This document shows, in pieces, positions 49,234 to 57,245 of a stretch of DNA of 64,000 nucleotides. The notes below the pieces were generated by a model. That model searched no databases. It was not told the DNA's origin and worked only from the letters and a program-made list of their open reading frames with translations. A program made the position numbers and the translations under genes. The DNA lies in contig NZ_RCNV01000001.1 of assembly GCF_003667275.1 (NCBI RefSeq), positions 434,001 through 498,000 of the forward strand, written 5' to 3'. Each line of letters opens with the position of its first letter. The first letter of the stretch is position 1. Source of the stretch: Mesonia aquimarina. GTDB lineage: Bacteria > Bacteroidota > Bacteroidia > Flavobacteriales > Flavobacteriaceae.

Positions 49234-49785
49234 ATGAAGAAAAGCCTATTGATTTTAGTTTTTGGACTTTTAACTTCAGTAAATTACGCGCAAGAAAATA
49301 ACGAAATTAAAACAGAAAAAATTTGGCGTATAAATTTCTTAAATCCAGCAATTGAATTGGAAATTCCGACTGGACAATACTCTACGTTTTCTTCAGCTCT
49401 CGGAATTGGTTATGGTGGTGGATATCCTGATTTGACTTCTGCCGGAAATGGATTTATTTATATTATCAGTCCATTTCTTGATTTACAACAAAAATGGTTT
49501 TATAACCTAAATAAGAGAAATGTAAAAACATTAAATACAGAAAATAATTCTGGAAATTATGTGTCTTTTAGGTTAATCACTCGTGGAAATTCAATAGCCG
49601 AAAATGTTAATCGAACTTCTGACTTTGATTTTGCATTTGGACCAACTTGGGGAATTCAGAGAAAATACGGAAAAAATTTTCATTTACTTTTTGATGTTGG
49701 ACCTCAATATTATATTGATACGAATGGAAATGGAAATATATGGCCAATTATGCTACAATTAAATTTAGGATTTGATCTAAATTGA
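49234..49785 (+). CDS. Small outer-membrane beta-barrel-like protein
   Basis: 183 residues with a cleavable signal peptide (LLTSVNYAQ). The mature part alternates hydrophobic and polar residues and aromatic girdle residues (ALGIGYGGGYPD, FDFAFGPTWGIQRKYGKNFHLLFDVGPQYY, LQLNLGFDLN), as in small 8-strand barrels. I do not recognise a specific family. Twenty bp after its stop begins the first copy of a 36-bp direct repeat. Confidence 0.7.
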   Translation: MKKSLLILVFGLLTSVNYAQENNEIKTEKIWRINFLNPAIELEIPTGQYSTFSSALGIGYGGGYPDLTSAGNGFIYIISPFLDLQQKWFYNLNKRNVKTLNTENNSGNYVSFRLITRGNSIAENVNRTSDFDFAFGPTWGIQRKYGKNFHLLFDVGPQYYIDTNGNGNIWPIMLQLNLGFDLN

Positions 49786-49805
49786 ATATTAAATACATTG
49801 AGTAA

Positions 49806-49841
49806 CAAAAAACTAAACTAGAAAATAACTTTTCTCTTCAT
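49806..49841 (+). repeat. Direct repeat, copy 1 (36 bp)
   Basis: Begins caaaaaactaaactagaaaa and ends tcat. It matches copy 2 at 33 of 36 positions, all three differences being T/C. Both copies are followed, after exactly 22 diverged bases, by atgca. A short hairpin agaaaa/ttttct lies inside. Confidence 0.85.
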
Positions 49842-49893
49842 TAAACTTAATTTCAACAAATAAATGCAACCTTTAGATTTTAGGTATTAGGGC

Positions 49894-49917
49894 TTATAAC
49901 TCTAAAACACGTTATAA
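49894..49917. repeat. Inverted repeat TTATAAC...GTTATAA
   Basis: Perfect 7-bp arms (49894-49900 and 49911-49917) separated by 10 nt, in the 263-bp gap ahead of the antitoxin gene. It is about 130 bp from the antitoxin start, so not obviously its operator. Confidence 0.5.
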
Positions 49918-50048
49918 TTCTTCTCTTTTTCTATAGTGAAATATTCTTTACAAACTTAAAGAAACACGCTGTACTTAATGCAAAAAATACAACGAGGTAA
50001 CTGTAAAAGTGAATCTTTTATGATTATCTTTACTATAAATATTTAATT

Positions 50049-50297
50049 ATGAATTCAGCAGAAATAAAAATAGACCTATTTAGAAAATTAGATTCTTTAA
50101 AAGGAAATCGATTAGAAGAAGCTTATGGTATAGTGTTGAATTATATTAACGGAAAGAATGAACTTGATGATTGGAAAAATCTGACTCAAGAGCAACAAAA
50201 TGCTATTAAACTTGGTATTGAACAACTTGATAAAGGAGAAGGCAGAGAACATAAAAAAGTAATGTCTGATATTAGAAAACGATATACAGATGCTTAA
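50049..50297 (+). CDS. Antitoxin of a ParE/RelE-type module
   Basis: 82 residues, mostly helical and acidic. Sequence such as EIKIDLFRKLDSLKGNRLEEAYGIVLNYING and WKNLTQEQQNAIKLGIEQLDKGEGREHKKVMSDI matches the small antitoxins that precede ParE/RelE toxins in Bacteroidota. It overlaps the toxin gene by 8 bp. A TATCTTTA box (50025-50032, one mismatch) lies 16 nt upstream. The N-terminal DNA-binding fold is not obvious, so autoregulation is unproven. Confidence 0.8.
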   Translation: MNSAEIKIDLFRKLDSLKGNRLEEAYGIVLNYINGKNELDDWKNLTQEQQNAIKLGIEQLDKGEGREHKKVMSDIRKRYTDA

Positions 50298-50586
50298 AGA
50301 AGTAATTTGGTCTCCTTCTGCTGAGAATGATTTTGAATCAATATTAAATTACTTACAACTAAATTGGGATGACAGAATAGTCAATAGATTCATTAACAAA
50401 GTCGATGATAATATTAATTTGATAATTAAAGACTCAAAGATATTCCCAGTAATTAATGAAGATCTTCAAATAAGAAAAAGTGTAATTTCAAAACAGAGCA
50501 CACTTTATTATAGAGAAAAAACAGGAAAACTCGAAATAGTAAGGCTTTTTGATTCACGACAAGATCCTAATAAATTGAAATTTTAA
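50290..50586 (+). CDS. ParE/RelE-superfamily toxin
   Basis: 98 residues. The family pattern is clear: EVIWSPSAENDFESILNYLQLNWDD at the N-terminus, the KIFPVINEDLQIRKSVISKQSTLYYRE core and the C-terminal strand LEIVRLFDSRQDPNKLKF. ParE members poison gyrase and RelE members cut mRNA; the helix-loop pattern here is closer to ParE. Overlaps its antitoxin gene. Sixteen bp after the stop the second copy of the 36-bp repeat begins. Confidence 0.85.
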   Translation: MLKEVIWSPSAENDFESILNYLQLNWDDRIVNRFINKVDDNINLIIKDSKIFPVINEDLQIRKSVISKQSTLYYREKTGKLEIVRLFDSRQDPNKLKF

Positions 50587-50602
50587 AAAGTACTAAGCAC
50601 AG

Positions 50603-50638
50603 CAAAAAACTAAACTAGAAAACAACCTTTCTCCTCAT
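50603..50638 (+). repeat. Direct repeat, copy 2 (36 bp)
   Basis: Same orientation as copy 1, 797 bp apart. Together the two copies bracket the toxin-antitoxin pair and its upstream region. Confidence 0.85.
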
Positions 50639-50678
50639 AAAATTTGAACTATATAATTTTATGCAGGGATATGCAAAT

Positions 50679-50713
50679 AAAAAAACCGATGAAAAAATTC
50701 ATCGGCTTTTTTT
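50679..50713. terminator. Bidirectional terminator between toxin and rocD
   Basis: Stem ccgatgaa/ttcatcgg (50686-50705) with A-run before and T7 after. It lies 18 bp past the rocD stop. Confidence 0.88.
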
Positions 50714-50730
50714 ACATCTATTTTTCAAGC

Positions 50731-51981
50731 TTAGATTTTATCTTTAAACTGATCTAATGTTTTGGTAATAATAGAAACACAATCCATTATCTGTTCTTCA
50801 GTAATTACCAGAGGAGGCGTAAAACGGATGATATTTCCGTGTGTTGGTTTTGCTAACAAACCATTTTCTTTTAGCGCCATACAGATATCCCAAGCAGTAG
50901 AACTGTCTTCAGAATCGTTAATGATAATTGCATTCATTAAGCCTTTACCGCGTACTTTACTCACCACAGAAGAAGTCTCAATGTATTTATTCATTTCACT
51001 TCTAAACAATTCTCCCAGTTTTAAAGAATTTTCAGCAAGCTTTTCATCACGAATTACTTCTAAAGCTGCAATGGCCACTGCACAAGCTACAGGATTTCCT
51101 CCAAAAGTAGAACCGTGTTGTCCTGGTTTTATCACATTCATCACCTCATCATTTGCCAGTACGGCAGAAACTGGATAAACACCGCCAGATAAAGCTTTTC
51201 CTAAGGTAATCATATCTGGTTTTACATCTTCGTGATCTACAGCTAATAATTTTCCTGTTCTTGCAATTCCTGACTGAATTTCATCTGCAATAAAAAGAAC
51301 ATTATGCTTTTTACACAATTCTTTTGCTTTGCGTAAATACCCTTCAGTAGGAACATAAACTCCGGCTTCTCCTTGAATTGGTTCTACTAAAAATCCAGCA
51401 ATATTATCATTTTCATTTAAGGCTTTTTCTAAAGCATCGGTATCATCGTAAGGAATTTTTATAAATCCTGGCGTATAAGGTCCAAAGTCTTTACGCGCTT
51501 CCTCATCATTACTAAACGAAATAATAGTAGTTGTTCTTCCGTGAAAATTATTTTCAGCAACAATTATTTGCGCATCTCTTTCTTTAACTCCTTTCTTTTC
51601 ATAAGCCCACTTTCTACAGATTTTAATAGCCGTTTCTACAGCTTCTGCACCTGTATTCATTGGCAATAACTTATCGAAACCAAAATATTCGGTTGCAAAT
51701 TTTTCGTATTTCCCTAAAATATCATTGTAAAAAGCACGAGAAGTCAAGCTTAATGTTTTTGCTTGATCAATCATGGCATCAACAATTTTAGGATGCGAAT
51801 GTCCCTGATTTACCGCAGAATACGCCGCTAAAAAATCATAATATTTTTTTCCTTCTACATCCCACATAAATACACCTTCTCCTCTACTTAATACTGCTGG
51901 TAGTGGATGATAGTTATGGGCTCCAAATTGTTCTTCAATTTTAATTGCTTCTGCTGAAGATTTAATTGTTGGTACTGACAT
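50731..51981 (-). CDS. rocD: Ornithine aminotransferase
   Basis: 416 residues, a class III PLP aminotransferase. Motifs: NTGAEAVETAIKICRKWAY (109-127), NNFHGRTTTIISFSND near 144, ADEIQSGIARTGKLLA near 232 with the cofactor Asp, and PLP-lysine Lys262 in ITLGKALSGG. It converts ornithine and 2-oxoglutarate to glutamate semialdehyde and glutamate. Divergent from rlmD. No exact -7 box was found in the short upstream gap. Confidence 0.93.
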   Translation of the reverse strand: MSVPTIKSSAEAIKIEEQFGAHNYHPLPAVLSRGEGVFMWDVEGKKYYDFLAAYSAVNQGHSHPKIVDAMIDQAKTLSLTSRAFYNDILGKYEKFATEYFGFDKLLPMNTGAEAVETAIKICRKWAYEKKGVKERDAQIIVAENNFHGRTTTIISFSNDEEARKDFGPYTPGFIKIPYDDTDALEKALNENDNIAGFLVEPIQGEAGVYVPTEGYLRKAKELCKKHNVLFIADEIQSGIARTGKLLAVDHEDVKPDMITLGKALSGGVYPVSAVLANDEVMNVIKPGQHGSTFGGNPVACAVAIAALEVIRDEKLAENSLKLGELFRSEMNKYIETSSVVSKVRGKGLMNAIIINDSEDSSTAWDICMALKENGLLAKPTHGNIIRFTPPLVITEEQIMDCVSIITKTLDQFKDKI

Positions 51982-52109
51982 TTTTTTGTTTTCTTTTCAA
52001 TTTAACTTGATCGATTCCTTCTTAAGGGAGAGAAATCACCCGCAAAACATTTAGCCTGCAAAATAAGAAATGTTTGATAGATTCTAAACTTCAGATTCAT
52101 AAATCTTGT

Positions 52110-52117
52110 TACTTTTG
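52110..52117 (+). promoter_or_regulatory. -7 promoter element of rlmD
   Basis: TACTTTTG, exact, with only cgct before the ATG at 52122. It supports that ATG over an in-frame upstream codon at 52074 and predicts a leaderless mRNA. Confidence 0.5.
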
Positions 52118-52121
52118 CGCT

Positions 52122-53537
52122 ATGGCAAGAAAAAATAAAAAGAAACGCTTTGAAGCGATAGAAATAACCGGTGCAGGTGCAAAAGGAAAAGCAATTGCAA
52201 CCGCACCAGACGGACGTGTAATTTTTGTAGATAACGCCGTTCCTGGTGATGTAGCAGATATCCAAACTTTTCAGAAAAGAAAATCCTATTACAAAGGTTC
52301 TGCCGTAAATTTTGTAAGCTATTCAGACAAACGTACAGAACCGGTTTGCGAGCATTTTGGAACTTGTGGAGGTTGCAAATGGCAGAATATGGATTATAAA
52401 TATCAACTTCAGTATAAACAAGATGAAATTGAAAACAACTTGAAGCGTTTAGGAAAAATAGAATTACCCGAAACTACTCCTATTTTAGGAAGTAAAGACA
52501 TTTATTTTTACAGAAATAAAATGGAATTTTCCTTTAGCGATAGTCGCTGGCTGACCTTAAATGAGATTAATAGCGGTGAAGAAATTGAAGACAAAAACGC
52601 GCTAGGTTTTCATATTCCGGGAATGTGGGATAAAATTTTGAACATCAAAAAATGCCATTTACAGGAAGATCCGAGTAACGCGATTAGAAATGAAGTGCGC
52701 GATTTTGCTACCAATAATGATATTCCGTTTTTTAACGCTCGAAATCAAGAAGGTTTATTAAGAACGCTAATGATTCGCACCTCTTCTACGGGAGAAATTA
52801 TGGTGTTGATTCAGTTTTTCTATGAAGATAAAGCCAAACGTGAATTATTATTAGATTTTGTTGCCGAAAGTTTTCCTGAAATTACTTCGTTACAATATGT
52901 GGTTAATGAAAAAGGAAACGACACGATTTACGATCAAGAAGTGATTTGCTACAAAGGACGCGATCATATTTTTGAAGAAATGGAAGGCTTAAAATTTAAA
53001 ATAAACGCCAAATCTTTTTACCAAACCAATTCTGAACAAGCATACGAATTATATAAAATCACCAGAAATTTCGCTGAATTAACCGGCGAAGAATTAGTTT
53101 ACGATTTATACACCGGAACCGGAACTATTGCTCAATTTGTTGCTAAAAAAGCCAAAAAAGTAATTGGTGTAGAGGCCGTTCCTGAAGCGATTGAAGATGC
53201 CAAGAAAAACGCTGAACATAACAATATTCAAAATACTGAGTTTTTTGCCGGTGATATGAAAAAGGTTTTTACGCAAGATTTTATTAATCAGCACGGGCAT
53301 CCAGATGTAATTATTACCGACCCGCCACGTGATGGTATGCACAAAGATGTAGTTGCACAAATAATTCGTATTTTGCCGGAAAGAATTGTTTACGTAAGTT
53401 GTAATTCTGCCACACAAGCACGCGATTTAGCTTTGTTAGATGAACATTATAAAGTTACCAAAGTACAACCGGTAGATATGTTCCCGCAAACTCATCACGT
53501 AGAAAATGTGGTTAGGCTTGATTTAAGAAGAGGTTAA
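52122..53537 (+). CDS. rlmD: 23S rRNA (uracil-5-)-methyltransferase RlmD
   Basis: 471 residues from the ATG at 52122 (MARKNKKKRFEAIEI). N-terminal TRAM domain (about 10-65), then the [4Fe-4S] cluster cysteines CEHFGTCGGCKWQ near 80. The SAM-binding DLYTGTGTIAQF (about 330) and the catalytic segments TDPPRDGMH and YVSCNSATQARDL with nucleophilic Cys follow. It makes m5U in 23S rRNA. This family is annotated RlmD, though a given Bacteroidota member can have another U target. Confidence 0.92.
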   Translation: MARKNKKKRFEAIEITGAGAKGKAIATAPDGRVIFVDNAVPGDVADIQTFQKRKSYYKGSAVNFVSYSDKRTEPVCEHFGTCGGCKWQNMDYKYQLQYKQDEIENNLKRLGKIELPETTPILGSKDIYFYRNKMEFSFSDSRWLTLNEINSGEEIEDKNALGFHIPGMWDKILNIKKCHLQEDPSNAIRNEVRDFATNNDIPFFNARNQEGLLRTLMIRTSSTGEIMVLIQFFYEDKAKRELLLDFVAESFPEITSLQYVVNEKGNDTIYDQEVICYKGRDHIFEEMEGLKFKINAKSFYQTNSEQAYELYKITRNFAELTGEELVYDLYTGTGTIAQFVAKKAKKVIGVEAVPEAIEDAKKNAEHNNIQNTEFFAGDMKKVFTQDFINQHGHPDVIITDPPRDGMHKDVVAQIIRILPERIVYVSCNSATQARDLALLDEHYKVTKVQPVDMFPQTHHVENVVRLDLRRG

Positions 53538-53589
53538 ATAAATTTTCATTTAATTCAAATTACAAGAATTAATTTTTAAAACATTTTTT

Positions 53590-54042
53590 ATGAAAAAGCT
53601 TTTATTAATATTACCTATTTTATTATTGTTTTCGTGTTATACTCAAAAAACATCAAATATTGATTCATTAGAGAAATCATTTGAAGTTAAAGGAAGTAAA
53701 AATGAGCTATATGTAAAAGCCAATAATTGGATGGTAGAAAACTTTAATGATGCTGAGTCTGTGATACAGTTTTCAGACAAAGAAACCGGAAATATAACTG
53801 GTAAATATTTTCTTTTAGAAACTACTTATGGTGAAAATATGAAAACAATTTATAATAATGTTTTTGCTATAATAAAAATAAAAGTTAAAGATGGAGCTTC
53901 TAAAATAACAATAATACCTGATGAATTTAGGTACTATGAAAATTATGGGACAAATAAAATTAAATTAGTGAATGATGAAATGAATAATCTTTCTAAATCT
54001 TATGAAGATTATATGAAAAATGATAACTCAAATGATTGGTAA
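53590..54042 (+). CDS. DUF4468-like lipoprotein
   Basis: 150 residues with lipobox ILLLFSC (about 10-16). The mature part has the NELYVKANNWMVENFNDAESVIQFSDKETG segment and GNITGKYFLLE strand of DUF4468, a domain predicted to have a TBP-like fold. Function unknown. It sits between rlmD and the DUF6452 gene, which are often direct neighbours in relatives, so it may be an insertion into that block. Confidence 0.72.
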   Translation: MKKLLLILPILLLFSCYTQKTSNIDSLEKSFEVKGSKNELYVKANNWMVENFNDAESVIQFSDKETGNITGKYFLLETTYGENMKTIYNNVFAIIKIKVKDGASKITIIPDEFRYYENYGTNKIKLVNDEMNNLSKSYEDYMKNDNSNDW

Positions 54043-54071
54043 TTTTATGATAATCATATAAGATTATAATA

Positions 54072-54578
54072 ATGAAAAAATATTTAATAATCCTGCTTTG
54101 TATTTTTTTGGGTGGAAGTTGTCAACGAGACGACATTTGCCCGGAAACTACACAAACTACTCCAAATTTAGTCATTAGTTTTCGTGATATAGAAAATCCT
54201 TCAATTCCGAAAGCGGTTACTAATTTGAATATACGAGAAGAAAATAAAACTGATTATTTTTATGATGAACCAATTTCTGATACCATTGCTATAATTCCGC
54301 TTCGCAATAATCAGAATTTTACCAATTATTATTTCACCTTAAATAGTGAAATTGTAAACGGTTCTGGAAATCCGGATCGTAATAAAGATCAAATTCAATT
54401 TTCTTATGCTACCGATGAAATTTTTGTTAGTCGAGCGTGTAGTTACAAAACTGAATTTTACGAATTGCAAGGCAGCTTAATTTCTGATGATGAAACTGCA
54501 AATTGGATTGAGTCTATAACTATTGCTGAAAACAATATTGTTGATGAAAACACTGTTCACCTATTTATTTACCATTAG
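54072..54578 (+). CDS. DUF6452-family lipoprotein
   Basis: 168 residues with lipobox IFLGGSC (about 12-18), then CQRDDICPETTQTTPNLVISF, the family start with a second conserved Cys. Beta-rich and small. In flavobacteria it pairs with the DUF6048 gene, as here. It overlaps that gene by 35 bp, an unusually long overlap. Function unknown. Confidence 0.78.
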   Translation: MKKYLIILLCIFLGGSCQRDDICPETTQTTPNLVISFRDIENPSIPKAVTNLNIREENKTDYFYDEPISDTIAIIPLRNNQNFTNYYFTLNSEIVNGSGNPDRNKDQIQFSYATDEIFVSRACSYKTEFYELQGSLISDDETANWIESITIAENNIVDENTVHLFIYH

Positions 54579-55299
54579 TTTTTTACTGGGTTTTGGCAAT
54601 TTTGCTTTCGCTCAAGAAAATAATCAAATAAAAAAAACAAGTCCGCAAAAAGATTCGGTTACTTTTAAGGACAAGTATGGCATTCGTTTTGGGGTAGACA
54701 TAGCAAAGCCTGTACGCAGTTTATTAGATAAAGATTATACCGGTTTTGAACTCGTTGGAGATTACAGACTTTACAAAAGAATTTACGTTGCTGCAGAAAT
54801 TGGTAACGAAGATTATTCTTACACCGAACCTTATATTGATGCTAATACAAAAGGAAGCTATGTAAAAATTGGTGCTAATTATAATACATACCATAACTGG
54901 TTGGATATGCAAAACGAAATCTATGCAGGAATTCGGTATGGCTTTTCCAGTTTTACACAAACGCTTAATCGGTATAAAGTGTACACAACCGATGGGTATT
55001 TTGAACAAGAAATTAGAAGTCCGCAAACAGAGTTTAGCGGACTCACACAACATTGGGTAGAACTACAAATAGGGCTAAAAACCGAAGTACTAAATAATTT
55101 ATTTTTAGGAATTCACGCACAAATAAAACGTTCTTTTGGCGGTTCTTCTCCTTCCAACTTTGCAAATTTATACGTTCCCGGTTTTCACCGAACTTATGAA
55201 GGAAGTGATTTTGGTGTCGGTTGGGGCTATTCTATTTCGTATTTAATTCCTATTTTTAAGAAAGAACAAAAAGTAAAAACTCCTGAAAAAATGGAGTAA
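54544..55299 (+). CDS. DUF6048-family outer-membrane barrel protein
   Basis: I start it at ATG 54544, giving signal peptide MKTLFTYLFTISFLLGFGNFAFAQ; an upstream TTG at 54523 adds seven residues ahead of the signal. 251 residues. Mature strands such as YGIRFGVDIAKPVRSLL, YKRIYVAAEIGNEDY and HWVELQIGLKTEVLNNLFLG suggest a beta-barrel. The protein pairs with DUF6452 by synteny. Converges on the next gene with a 5-bp gap. Confidence 0.8.
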   Translation: MKTLFTYLFTISFLLGFGNFAFAQENNQIKKTSPQKDSVTFKDKYGIRFGVDIAKPVRSLLDKDYTGFELVGDYRLYKRIYVAAEIGNEDYSYTEPYIDANTKGSYVKIGANYNTYHNWLDMQNEIYAGIRYGFSSFTQTLNRYKVYTTDGYFEQEIRSPQTEFSGLTQHWVELQIGLKTEVLNNLFLGIHAQIKRSFGGSSPSNFANLYVPGFHRTYEGSDFGVGWGYSISYLIPIFKKEQKVKTPEKME

Positions 55300-55304
55300 T
55301 ATTC

Positions 55305-56465
55305 TTATTTACGTTTATGAACTTTTTTAGTGCCTTCGTAAATTTCATATTTTAATAAGCGTGAATCTAAACTTCCGTTGTACAATTTAATTTTTCGGGA
55401 AGGACGTAAGCCTACATTTTTAATAGCGTCTAAGTTAGACACAATAAACCAAGCTTGTGTATTTGGGTAATCTTGTTTTAAGGTATCACCAATACTTTTA
55501 TAAAACTTGGGTAAATCAAGTAATTCTAAACGTTCCCCGTAAGGTGGATTAAAAAGCATGTGTAATTTTCCGTCAATATCTTTTTTTGTCCTAAAAAAGT
55601 CTTGTTGCTCTATGGATATAAATTCAGATAAATTGGCATTTTCAATATTATCATTGGCTTTATAAACTGCTGAAGAAGCTTTATCGTAACCGATAATTTT
55701 ATGTTCAAAGCCTCGAATTTTATTTAAACAAGACTCTTCAATTTTTTCAAACAAATCAACATCCCAATCTTTCCATTTTTCAAAACCGAATTCTTTTTTA
55801 TTTAAGTTTGGTGGGATATTACAAGCAATCATCGCCGCTTCAATTAAAATCGTTCCACTACCGCACATCGGATCCATAAAATCACTTCTTCCATCCCAAC
55901 CTGACATCAACAACATTCCGGCTGCCAAAACTTCATTTATCGGTGCAATATTGGTAGCACTTTTATAACCACGTTTGTGTAAAGATTGACCAGAGCTATC
56001 TAAAGAAACGGTACAAAAATTATTTTCTATATGAATATTTAAGCGTAAATCTGGATAATCTAAATCTATACTTGGTCTAAAACCTTCTGTATTTCTAAAC
56101 TTATCTACAATAGCATCTTTACTTTTTAAAGCAATGTATTTACTATGGGTAAATTGTTTAGAATGTACTGTAGCATCTATTGCAAGCGAGCCTTTAGCGT
56201 CTAAAAATTCTGACCAATCTATGGCGTAAATTTTCTTATACAAATCTTCTTCAGAAGTAATTTTAAAACTTCTAATGGGTTTTAAAATTTTAATAGCTGT
56301 ACGCAAAGACAAATTAGCCTTATACATAAACCCCTTATCGCCCAAAAAACTAACGTTTCTAATTCCTTCTTTTACGTCCATTGCACCAAGATTTTTCAAT
56401 TCGTTGGCCAACAGAGGTTCAAAACCATATAAGGTTTTGGCAATCATTTTAAAATTATTTCCCAT
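55305..56465 (-). CDS. THUMP-domain rRNA methyltransferase (RlmL N-half-like)
   Basis: 386 residues. THUMP domain (about 45-155), then a Rossmann methyltransferase with MDPMCGSGTILIEAAMIA near residue 200 and the N6-adenine/N2-guanine type motif NPPYGERLE near 308. It resembles the m2G2445 half of RlmL, or YpsC. Likely modifies 23S rRNA. Its promoter forms one half of a palindrome shared with the divergent methyltransferase gene. Confidence 0.88.
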   Translation of the reverse strand: MGNNFKMIAKTLYGFEPLLANELKNLGAMDVKEGIRNVSFLGDKGFMYKANLSLRTAIKILKPIRSFKITSEEDLYKKIYAIDWSEFLDAKGSLAIDATVHSKQFTHSKYIALKSKDAIVDKFRNTEGFRPSIDLDYPDLRLNIHIENNFCTVSLDSSGQSLHKRGYKSATNIAPINEVLAAGMLLMSGWDGRSDFMDPMCGSGTILIEAAMIACNIPPNLNKKEFGFEKWKDWDVDLFEKIEESCLNKIRGFEHKIIGYDKASSAVYKANDNIENANLSEFISIEQQDFFRTKKDIDGKLHMLFNPPYGERLELLDLPKFYKSIGDTLKQDYPNTQAWFIVSNLDAIKNVGLRPSRKIKLYNGSLDSRLLKYEIYEGTKKVHKRK

Positions 56466-56482
56466 AGCAAAAAGTTCTCTTC

Positions 56483-56507
56483 CGGCAAAAATACATTAAT
56501 TTTGCCG
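56483..56507. promoter_or_regulatory. Palindromic back-to-back promoters of two methyltransferase genes
   Basis: Arms cggcaaaa (56483-56490) and ttttgccg (56500-56507) around 9 bp. The minus strand has TATTTTTG (56486-56493) with TTTG 21 bp upstream (56515-56518), inside the first codons of the plus gene. The plus strand has TAATTTTG (56497-56504), 6 nt before its ATG. Only 3 bp separate the two -7 boxes. Confidence 0.6.
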
Positions 56508-56510
56508 CCT

Positions 56511-57242
56511 ATGACAAAGCTTGAAACAAATTGGTACGCATCTTGGTTTGATACAGATTTTTATCATATACTTTATAGAGATAGAGGTTACCAAGAGGCG
56601 CAAGATTTTATGCAAAATTTAGTTGATTTTCTTCAACTAGAAAAAAAGGCTAAACTGTTAGATTTAGCCTGTGGTAAAGGTCGGCATTCTATTTATTTAC
56701 ATAAACTTGGCTACAATGTTACCGGTGTAGATCTTTCTAAAAATAGTATTGCTGAAGCAAAAACGCATGAAAAACAGGGTTTAGATTTTCAAGTGCATGA
56801 TATGTGCAAACCCCTACCTGAAAAATTTGATGCTGTTTTTAATCTTTTTACAAGTTTTGGATATTTTGAAAAAGAAGAAAGTAATTTAAACACCATAAAA
56901 GCCATAAAGCAAGAATTAAAACCTAATGGCTTTGGGGTTATAGATTTTATGAATGTTGAAAAAGTGATTACCAATTTAGTTCCTGAAGAAACTAAAAGCG
57001 TAAAAGGAATCGACTTTAACATTTCGCGATGGGTAGAAAATGGTTTTATTTTTAAACGCATTCAGTTTGAAGCCGAAGGAGATCAACACGATTATATAGA
57101 ACGTGTAAAAGCTTTACGCTTAGAAGACTTTAAGGACTATTTTAAAAAAGCCGGAATCAACTTAAAACACACATTGGGAGATTACGATCTTCATGAATTT
57201 GATGAAAAAAAATCTGATCGGTTAATTTTAATTTTTCAATAA
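56511..57242 (+). CDS. Class I SAM-dependent methyltransferase
   Basis: 243 residues from ATG 56511 (MTKLETNWYASWFDTDFYHILYRDR). An in-frame TTG at 56502 would fall inside the -7 box and is rejected. The SAM motif LLDLACGKGRHSIYL is near residue 48, with VDLSKNSI as motif II. Substrate unknown. The ZIP transporter gene follows after 3 bp. Confidence 0.88.
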   Translation: MTKLETNWYASWFDTDFYHILYRDRGYQEAQDFMQNLVDFLQLEKKAKLLDLACGKGRHSIYLHKLGYNVTGVDLSKNSIAEAKTHEKQGLDFQVHDMCKPLPEKFDAVFNLFTSFGYFEKEESNLNTIKAIKQELKPNGFGVIDFMNVEKVITNLVPEETKSVKGIDFNISRWVENGFIFKRIQFEAEGDQHDYIERVKALRLEDFKDYFKKAGINLKHTLGDYDLHEFDEKKSDRLILIFQ

Positions 57243-57245
57243 TAC

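Noticed and set aside
49894-49917. Integron attC site at the TTATAAC/GTTATAA inverted repeat
   Set aside because: The arms do not fit the attC core patterns RYYYAAC/GTTRRRY, and no integrase gene is present.
49806-50638. CRISPR array or insertion sequence
   Set aside because: There are only two copies of the repeat, spaced 797 bp apart, with a toxin-antitoxin pair between them. No transposase or cas gene is near.
50762-51178. 138-codon plus-strand frame opposite rocD
   Set aside because: rocD shows a complete aminotransferase with all motifs on the minus strand; the plus-strand frame has no recognisable features.
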